Assembly: GCA_024695545.1 (NCBI GenBank) | Contig: JAILHZ010000089.1 | Coordinates: 1 to 31,003, forward strand | Length of the DNA stretch: 31,003 nt | Direction of reading: 5' to 3' | From: Clostridiales bacterium | GTDB taxonomy: Bacteria; Bacillota_A; Clostridia; Saccharofermentanales; Saccharofermentanaceae | Shown: in pieces, positions 26,376 through 31,003 of the stretch | Layout: each line of letters begins with the position of its first letter | Position numbering within the stretch: position 1 is the stretch's first letter | The notes under the pieces: generated by a model | The model's database searches: none | Seen by the model: only the letters and a program-made list of their open reading frames with translations | Told to the model about the DNA's origin: nothing | Position numbers and translations under genes: made by a program

Positions 26376-26696
26376 ATGGACAGCTTGGATGTATGCATGT
26401 TGCTTGATTTTTACGGGCAGTTGCTGACTGAGCGCACCAGAGAGATCCTTGAACTTCGTTTCCAGGAGGATATGTCGCTGGCGGAGATCGCTGAAGATCT
26501 AGGGATTTCCAGACAGGCGGCGCATGATGCGATCCATCGCGGAACGGATTCCCTGAAGGAATACGAAGAGAAGTTAAGACTCGTAGAGCGTTTCACACAG
26601 CAGAAAAAGACGATCAACAGTGCTTTTAACGCATTGGAGGAACATAATGAGGAGCTGGCGAAGGAATTGCTTGCGACTCTGGTTGAAGAGTTATAA
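26376..26696 (+). CDS. ylxM: YlxM-family SRP-associated DNA-binding-like protein
   Basis: The protein is 106 aa. It has a sigma-70 region-4-like helix-turn-helix (LTERTREILELRF, then SLAEIAEDLGISRQAAHDAIHRG), followed by a helical tail. The family (UPF0122) is encoded next to ffh in many Firmicutes and affects SRP GTPase function in some species. ATG 26376 has AAGGAGG 8 nt upstream; the Shine-Dalgarno lies in a tiny GAGG-GTA-CCTC inverted repeat. The longer in-frame start at 26319 would lie in the promoter. It ends 11 bases before ffh. Confidence 0.93.
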   Translation: MDSLDVCMLLDFYGQLLTERTREILELRFQEDMSLAEIAEDLGISRQAAHDAIHRGTDSLKEYEEKLRLVERFTQQKKTINSAFNALEEHNEELAKELLATLVEEL

Positions 26697-26707
26697 AGGA
26701 AAGAAAC

Positions 26708-28093
26708 ATGTTTGAAAGTTTATCTTCAAAACTTCAGAATATCACCGCGAAGATGCGCGGAAGTGCCCGCGTAACCGAAGCGGATATTAAGGCGATGATG
26801 AAGGAGATCCGTATGGCTCTCCTCGAGGCGGACGTTAACTATTCGGTAGTTAAGGAGTTTGTCGCAGATATGTCTGAGAAGTGTAAGGGCGCGGATGTTA
26901 TGAAGAGCCTGACACCGGGACAGCAGATCGTTAAGATCGTTCATGAGTCACTGATCGAACTTCTCGGTGAGACTTCCAGCAAGCTTGCGGTTTCTCCTTC
27001 CGGCTTTACGGTGATCATGCTCTATGGTCTTCAGGGTGCCGGTAAAACAACGACCGCTGCAAAACTTGCGAATATCCTTAAGAAGAACAATAAGCGTCCG
27101 TTGCTTCTTTCTCTTGACGTACACAGACCGGCTGCTGCCAAGCAGTTGGAAGTGCTCGCCCAGAAGGTAGATGTTCCTTCGTTCATTATGCCTGAAGAGA
27201 AAGATCCGATCGTGATTGCCAAAGAAGGTATCGCACGTGCGAAGTACCTGCTCTGCGACACACTGATCGTCGATACCGCCGGCCGTATGACCGTAGATGA
27301 AGAACTCATGGACGAGCTCATCAAGATCGGTGATTATGTAAAACCTCACGAGAAGCTTCTCGTTGTCGATGCCATGATCGGTCAGGAAGCTGTTGCCGTA
27401 GCTCAGAGCTTCGAAGACCGTATCGGTCTTGACGGTTTCATTATGACCAAGCTCGATGGTGACGCCAGAGGTGGTGCTGCCCTGTCTATCCGTAAGATGA
27501 CAGGAAAGCCGATCAAGTACATCTGCGTCGGTGAAAAGATCGAGAATATCGAAGAATTCTATCCGAACCGTATGGCAGACCGTATCCTCGGCATGGGTGA
27601 CGTACTTTCCCTTATTGAGAAGGCGCAGCAGTCCATCGATGAGGAAGAAGCTGCGAAATCTGTTGAGCGTATGCTCAGCAACACTTTCAGCATGGAAGAT
27701 CTTCTTTCTCAGTTTGAACAGATCAAGAAGCTCGGTTCGATGAAAGATGTTCTTAAGATGATCCCCGGTGCAGCCGGTAAGGTCAAGGAAGAAGATATCG
27801 ATGATAAGGTCATTGATACGAACATGGCGATCATCCGCTCGATGACGAAGAAAGAGCGCCGTGTACCGAATATCCTGAACGCCAGCAGAAGAAAGAGAAT
27901 CGCTGCGGGTTCGGGCACTACGGTACAGCAGGTCAATCAGCTGATCCGTCAGTATGAGCAGACAGCTGAGATGATGAAGAAGTTCAGTAAGATGACCAAA
28001 GGCAAGAAGGGTCTCGGCAAGATGCCGGGCATGGGAAAAGGCTTCCCGGGAATGGGCGGCAATCCTTTCGGGAAAGGTAAATTTCCGTTCTAA
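26708..28093 (+). CDS. ffh: Signal recognition particle GTPase Ffh
   Basis: The protein is 461 aa. N and G domains carry P-loop GLQGAGKT (from residue 107), DVHRPAAAKQL, DTAGR and TKLDGDARGG. A methionine-rich M domain (about 300-435) binds signal peptides and 4.5S RNA, and a Gly/Met/Lys tail ends it. Ffh binds signal sequences on ribosomes and hands them to FtsY. It follows ylxM and is probably co-transcribed with it. The 4.5S RNA gene is not in the window. Confidence 0.98.
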   Translation: MFESLSSKLQNITAKMRGSARVTEADIKAMMKEIRMALLEADVNYSVVKEFVADMSEKCKGADVMKSLTPGQQIVKIVHESLIELLGETSSKLAVSPSGFTVIMLYGLQGAGKTTTAAKLANILKKNNKRPLLLSLDVHRPAAAKQLEVLAQKVDVPSFIMPEEKDPIVIAKEGIARAKYLLCDTLIVDTAGRMTVDEELMDELIKIGDYVKPHEKLLVVDAMIGQEAVAVAQSFEDRIGLDGFIMTKLDGDARGGAALSIRKMTGKPIKYICVGEKIENIEEFYPNRMADRILGMGDVLSLIEKAQQSIDEEEAAKSVERMLSNTFSMEDLLSQFEQIKKLGSMKDVLKMIPGAAGKVKEEDIDDKVIDTNMAIIRSMTKKERRVPNILNASRRKRIAAGSGTTVQQVNQLIRQYEQTAEMMKKFSKMTKGKKGLGKMPGMGKGFPGMGGNPFGKGKFPF

Positions 28094-28102
28094 ACATTGA
28101 TG

Positions 28103-28179
28103 TTCACGCGAAACTTCGAAAGCCCTGAGTGCTTTTCCCAAAGGAAAGCCCTGGGGAAAGCGGGGGCTTAACGCGAGAA
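28103..28179 (+). ncRNA. Candidate structured RNA element between ffh and rpsP
   Basis: Three nested helices are visible. TTCACGCG (28103-28110) pairs with CGCGAGAA (28172-28179) with one A-A mismatch. AAGCCC (28120-28125) pairs with GGGCTT (28164-28169). GCTTTTCCC (28131-28139) pairs with GGGGAAAGC (28153-28161) with one G-U pair. A GAAAGCCCTG unit occurs twice (28118-28127 and 28144-28153), once in the terminal loop. No T run follows, so it is not a terminator. The role (processing site or ribosomal-protein leader for S16) is unknown. Confidence 0.55.
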
Positions 28180-28225
28180 TATAAAACAAAAAACATAAAA
28201 GAACTATTGCTAGGAGGAAAAGAAA

Positions 28226-28474
28226 ATGGCAGTTAAAATTCGTCTGAGAAGAATGGGTGCAAAGAAGGCTCCTTTTTATCGTGTAGTTGTAGCGGATGGA
28301 CGCTATCCGAGAGACGGTCGTTTCATCGAGGAGATCGGTACATACAATCCTCTGACTGATCCGGCTGAGATCAAGATCGACAACGAAGCAGCTAAGAAGT
28401 GGATCGCTAACGGTGCACAGCCGACAGATACAGTTCGTGCTCTTCTGAAGAAGTCCGGCGCTATCGAGAAGTAA
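28226..28474 (+). CDS. rpsP: Ribosomal protein S16
   Basis: The protein is 82 aa and starts [14 protein letters not shown], as S16 proteins do, with [21 protein letters not shown] and YNPL following. S16 is a 30S assembly protein. GGAGG (28213-28217) stands 8 nt before the ATG. The 132-bp gap after ffh holds the structured element above; no convincing promoter is seen there. Confidence 0.98.
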   Translation: MAVKIRLRRMGAKKAPFYRVVVADGRYPRDGRFIEEIGTYNPLTDPAEIKIDNEAAKKWIANGAQPTDTVRALLKKSGAIEK

Positions 28475-28545
28475 TTTAAACAACCGAATACTATAAGGAG
28501 GAGAGCAGCAAACCTACCACTATATTCATGCTGCAAGTTGTAGAT

Positions 28546-28773
28546 ATGGAATTATTAACTACAATGGCCAAGTCCTTGGTCAACCATCCTGAGGATGTAT
28601 CCGTAAAGAAGTCCGAGAGAGGAAACACAGTTGTTCTGGAACTTACCGTTAACCCTGAAGATATGGGTAAAGTCATCGGTAAGGGCGGTCGCCGTGCTCA
28701 AGCGATCCGTTCGATCATGAAGGCGAAATACCTTCGTGACGGAAGACGTGTTATCGTAGATATCGTCGGATGA
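28546..28773 (+). CDS. khpA: KhpA, KH-domain RNA-binding protein
   Basis: The protein is 75 aa and consists of one KH domain with the GKGG loop (GKVIGKGGRRAQAIR). In Firmicutes KhpA pairs with KhpB and binds RNA, with effects on cell division and elongation. I prefer ATG 28546 because family members start just before the (E/Q)LL...AK(S/A)LV helix and have this length. An in-frame ATG at 28528 (81 aa) is closer to the strong AAGGAGG at 28495-28501, but still 26 nt away. A 6-bp hairpin (28505-28510 with 28529-28534) covers the 28528 ATG. Its stop overlaps the rimM start. Confidence 0.9.
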   Translation: MELLTTMAKSLVNHPEDVSVKKSERGNTVVLELTVNPEDMGKVIGKGGRRAQAIRSIMKAKYLRDGRRVIVDIVG

Positions 28774-29294
28774 AAGATTACCTTGTAATAGGGAAGATTG
28801 GCGGTGCACACGGTGTGCGGGGAGAGGTGAAGATCATCCCTCTCACCGATGATGTGCGCCGTTTTTCTTCGCTTAAAGAATGCTTGATCCTCGATGACAG
28901 AGAACGTGTGAAGGAGACGAAAGAAGTCGAGAAGGCCCGCGTGGACGACACACGTACACTTGTTAAGTTCAAGGGGATCGATGATAGAGATGAAGTCGGT
29001 AAACTTACCGGGTTCTATATCGCTGTGTCCAGAGAAGATGCGGTCAAGCTTCCGGAAGGAAGATACTTTATCGCGGATCTTATCGGCCTTAAGGTCTTTG
29101 ACGACGAGCGGGGTGAGCTCGGTACGATCAAGGACATCATCAATTCCGGTGCCAGCGATATCATTATCGTAAAGAGAAAAGGGAAGAATGAGCTTCTGAT
29201 CCCTTATCTCAATGCAATCGTATATGAAGTTGACATTGCCGGCGGCACCATGAAGGTCAAACTTCCTGAAGGCCTCTATGAGATCTATGAGTGA
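28770..29294 (+). CDS. rimM: Ribosome maturation factor RimM
   Basis: The protein is 174 aa. It has the N-terminal RimM domain (VIGKIGGAHGVRGEVKI, typical opening) and a C-terminal PRC-barrel (about 95-170, with LIGLKVFD and IPYLNAIVYEVD). It helps mature the 30S head and binds S19. The ATG overlaps the khpA stop (ATGA), and trmD follows directly. Confidence 0.97.
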   Translation: MKDYLVIGKIGGAHGVRGEVKIIPLTDDVRRFSSLKECLILDDRERVKETKEVEKARVDDTRTLVKFKGIDDRDEVGKLTGFYIAVSREDAVKLPEGRYFIADLIGLKVFDDERGELGTIKDIINSGASDIIIVKRKGKNELLIPYLNAIVYEVDIAGGTMKVKLPEGLYEIYE

Positions 29295-29302
29295 GTCCTG
29301 CT

Positions 29303-30070
29303 ATGAAGTTTTCGGTTCTTACGCTATTTCCTAAACAGGTCAAGGAGTTCCTGAGCGAGAGCATTATCGGCCGCGCAGAGGAGAAGGGTATCCTTTCTAT
29401 TGAGACGGTCGATATCCGGGATTTCTCAGGTAACCGCTACGGTAAGGTCGATGATACGCTTTTCGGCGGCGGAACGGGTATGCTCATGCAGTGCGAGCCT
29501 GTTTATCAGGCATTTTCTTCGCTTTATGATGCGGAAAAAGAACCGAAGCCGCACTGTGTCTTCATGAGCCCCAAAGGCTCTGTCCTGACGCAGGCAAAAG
29601 CACTTGAACTTTCTAAATACGATCACCTCGTGATCCTTTGCGGGCATTATGAGGGTATCGACCAGCGCGTGCTCGATGAGATCGTTGACGAGGATCTGTC
29701 GATCGGTGATTATGTTTTGACCGGCGGTGAAGTAGCGGCTTGTGTCGTAATTGACTGTGTATCCAGAATGATCGATGGCGTTCTTCCCAACTCTGAAGCA
29801 TATGAGGAAGAATCCCATATGAGTGGATATCTGGAAGCACCGCAGTACACGAAACCGAATATCTGGCACGATAAAAAGGTTCCGGAAGTCATGCTTTCGG
29901 GAAATCACGCCAAAATCAAAGAATGGAAGCGTATCCATGGTCTTTATGATACATGGAAACGCCGTCCGGACATGCTTACAAAACTTGACATATCGTCTGA
30001 TGACTGGAAAAAGATCCTGGAGATCGAACAGCAGCAGGGAAGACAACCGGGGGAATCAAATGAGGATTGA
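29303..30070 (+). CDS. trmD: tRNA (guanine-37-N1)-methyltransferase TrmD
   Basis: The protein is 255 aa. The SPOUT trefoil-knot motifs LCGHYEGIDQRV and SIGDYVLTGGE are intact, with the N-terminal MKFSVLTLFP opening. It makes m1G37 next to anticodons that start with G and so prevents +1 frameshifts. tRNA-Pro(GGG), a known class of TrmD substrate, is encoded earlier in the window. ATG 29303 fits the family start; a GTG at 29291 overlapping the rimM stop is possible. It overlaps the next gene by 11 bases. Confidence 0.97.
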   Translation: MKFSVLTLFPKQVKEFLSESIIGRAEEKGILSIETVDIRDFSGNRYGKVDDTLFGGGTGMLMQCEPVYQAFSSLYDAEKEPKPHCVFMSPKGSVLTQAKALELSKYDHLVILCGHYEGIDQRVLDEIVDEDLSIGDYVLTGGEVAACVVIDCVSRMIDGVLPNSEAYEEESHMSGYLEAPQYTKPNIWHDKKVPEVMLSGNHAKIKEWKRIHGLYDTWKRRPDMLTKLDISSDDWKKILEIEQQQGRQPGESNED

Positions 30071-30713
30071 AGTTGAAAATGAAAAGATCGTAGCCCGCAA
30101 AAAGCAGGAATACGAAGATCTTGTAAAAGAAATGGATGAGAAAGGCTATGAAGCCCGGCTTGAAAAGATCAGCATCATCGCGGCAAATGTGTTCGGTGTT
30201 CTGGTCATGGCCATCGTTGGTGCTGTTTCATTTGGCGCATTTGCCCTGATCTATGGGAAGTCGGCACTCGATTACGATAAACTTTTCGGGTTTAAGCTTC
30301 CGTACGGGTTCCTTTTCTTCATGGCCATGTACATTATCTCGATCTTTGTGCATGAGTTTATTCACGGCTTCTTCTGGCACTTTCCGTGTGAAAAGAAATG
30401 GGGAAGCATCGATTTCGGATTGAACGTTAAGATGATCACTCCATACTGTCATTGCCGGGAAGCACTGAGTGTTTCCCAGTATTTCTGGGGAAGCATCGCT
30501 CCGACTCTTTTTCTGGGTATTGTTCCGATCATCATCGGACTGATCATCCCGAATCTGTTCCTGATTACATTCGGTGTGATCGGAGTTGTTGGTGGATGCG
30601 GAGATATCATGGTCATCTGGACTCTGAGAAAACATAAGGATTGTAAGCTTTTCGACCACCCGTATGAGGTCGGATACGCCTATTTTGTAGAGAAAAAAGG
30701 CGGAAAAAACTGA
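30060..30713 (+). CDS. DUF3267-type membrane protein with HExxH motif (putative metalloprotease)
   Basis: The protein is 217 aa. After a charged N-terminus (1-35) come about four or five hydrophobic segments. The second ends in VHEFIHG with H98, E99 and H102, a zincin-like HExxH placed at a membrane edge, as in DUF3267 proteins. A later GGCGDIM segment may supply a further ligand. Whether it cleaves proteins is unknown. Its start lies inside the end of trmD (11-base overlap) with GGGGGAA upstream, so it is translated with the trmD operon. This is not the usual gene between trmD and rplS. Confidence 0.8.
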   Translation: MRIEVENEKIVARKKQEYEDLVKEMDEKGYEARLEKISIIAANVFGVLVMAIVGAVSFGAFALIYGKSALDYDKLFGFKLPYGFLFFMAMYIISIFVHEFIHGFFWHFPCEKKWGSIDFGLNVKMITPYCHCREALSVSQYFWGSIAPTLFLGIVPIIIGLIIPNLFLITFGVIGVVGGCGDIMVIWTLRKHKDCKLFDHPYEVGYAYFVEKKGGKN

Positions 30714-30751
30714 AAAAGTAAGAAATATGAGTGCTTTTCGAAAGAAAACAC

Positions 30752-30780
30752 TTGCATATGAAAATTCGTTATGTTATCAT
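30752..30780 (+). promoter_or_regulatory. rplS promoter
   Basis: TTGCAT (30752-30757), exactly 17 bp, then extended -10 TGTTATCAT (core 30775-30780). A small hairpin with a GAAA loop (30730-30752) ends at the -35; it lacks a T run and is not called a terminator. Confidence 0.72.
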
Positions 30781-30786
30781 TTAACG

Positions 30787-30850
30787 GCTAAAAGGGATGG
30801 TCCGCTGCGTGATCCCGCATGAACATCTATCGGAAGAGGAGGAAACTGAC
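30787..30850 (+). promoter_or_regulatory. rplS leader, possible autoregulatory hairpin
   Basis: The predicted leader is about 64 nt. GGGAT (30794-30798) can pair with ATCCC (30812-30816), or TGCG (30806-30809) with CGCA (30816-30819). TCCG (30801-30804) can also pair with CGGA (30831-30834) next to the Shine-Dalgarno GGAGG (30838-30842). L19 leaders are known in some Firmicutes; I cannot assign this one to that family by eye. Confidence 0.35.
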
Positions 30851-31003
30851 ATGGATTTAGTAAAAGCAGTCGAGCAGGATAATCTGCGTAATAGCTATTC
30901 CGAGGTCGAGATCGGTGATCTTGTAAAAGCACACCTGAAGATCAAGGAAGGTTCCCGTGAGCGTATCCAGGTATTTGAAGGCTATGTGATTGCACGTAAG
31001 GGC
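30851..31003 (+). CDS. rplS: Ribosomal protein L19 (3' end outside window)
   Basis: 51 codons are visible before the window ends. The opening residues and the segments [19 protein letters not shown] and [10 protein letters not shown] are those of L19, a 50S protein at the subunit interface. GGAGG stands 8 nt before the ATG. It follows trmD as in most bacteria, but has its own promoter after the DUF3267 gene. Confidence 0.97.
   Translation, partial: MDLVKAVEQDNLRNSYSEVEIGDLVKAHLKIKEGSRERIQVFEGYVIARKG

Noticed and set aside
26948..28483. Long open frame on the - strand opposite ffh and rpsP
   Set aside because: It runs through two clear + strand genes and their gap, and its translation has no recognisable family features.
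30730..30752. Hairpin after the DUF3267 gene as a terminator
   Set aside because: The stem is AT-rich with a bulge, and TTGCAT rather than a T run follows; it merges with the rplS -35.

Overview
The window reads as chromosomal DNA of a low-to-moderate-GC Firmicute, most likely an anaerobic member of the Clostridia. The reasons are the gene order acpP-rnc-smc-ftsY-ylxM-ffh-rpsP-khpA-rimM-trmD-rplS, a CGAAC-N4-GTTCG type LexA box upstream of recA, strong GGAGG ribosome binding sites, and a PKTGD-type sortase-anchored surface protein. Species cannot be named from the sequence. Every gene except one short-chain dehydrogenase and one tRNA lies on the + strand. I see no phage, insertion sequence, CRISPR array or other mobile element.

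Layout. 1-1809: C-terminal part of a cell-wall-anchored surface protein with a strong terminator. 1924-4395: pnp (polynucleotide phosphorylase) with its own promoter, a long structured 5' leader and a terminator. 4443-5516: tRNA-Pro(GGG), then a zinc-ribbon membrane protein probably read from the same promoter. 5540-6280 (-): FabG-like reductase, divergent from 6415-8079, a single-pass membrane protein with a duplicated, unrecognised extracytoplasmic domain. 8141-8331: tRNA-Trp(CCA) on the - strand, whose promoter interlocks with that of proC. 8373-16772: a tightly packed run proC, rnhA, NUDIX hydrolase, ftsK/spoIIIE, folD, cinA, murJ. 16844-20513: SOS-controlled recA, then recX, rimO and pgsA. 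20559-20930: acpP as a single-gene unit. 20972-26294: rnc, smc and ftsY, each with a recognisable promoter. 26319-31003: the SRP/ribosome-maturation block ylxM, ffh, rpsP, khpA, rimM, trmD, a DUF3267 membrane metalloprotease-like gene, and the start of rplS.

The genes are mostly housekeeping. They cover RNA turnover (pnp, rnc, rnhA), recombination and chromosome segregation (recA, recX, ftsK, smc), envelope synthesis (murJ, pgsA, acpP), protein targeting (ftsY, ylxM, ffh) and ribosome assembly or modification (rpsP, khpA, rimM, trmD, rimO, rplS).

The most interesting signals are in untranslated RNA. The pnp leader can form a nearly continuous 66-nt hairpin whose 3' arm carries an anti-Shine-Dalgarno segment, and that segment can instead pair with the pnp ribosome binding site. 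This suggests a duplex-controlled on/off switch, comparable in logic to RNase III/PNPase autoregulation of E. coli pnp but with an explicit SD-masking arm. Further candidates are a three-stem RNA structure between ffh and rpsP, an inverted repeat centred on the ylxM -10 element, a hairpin that masks the first khpA start codon, and a set of terminators built on one shared stem sequence.
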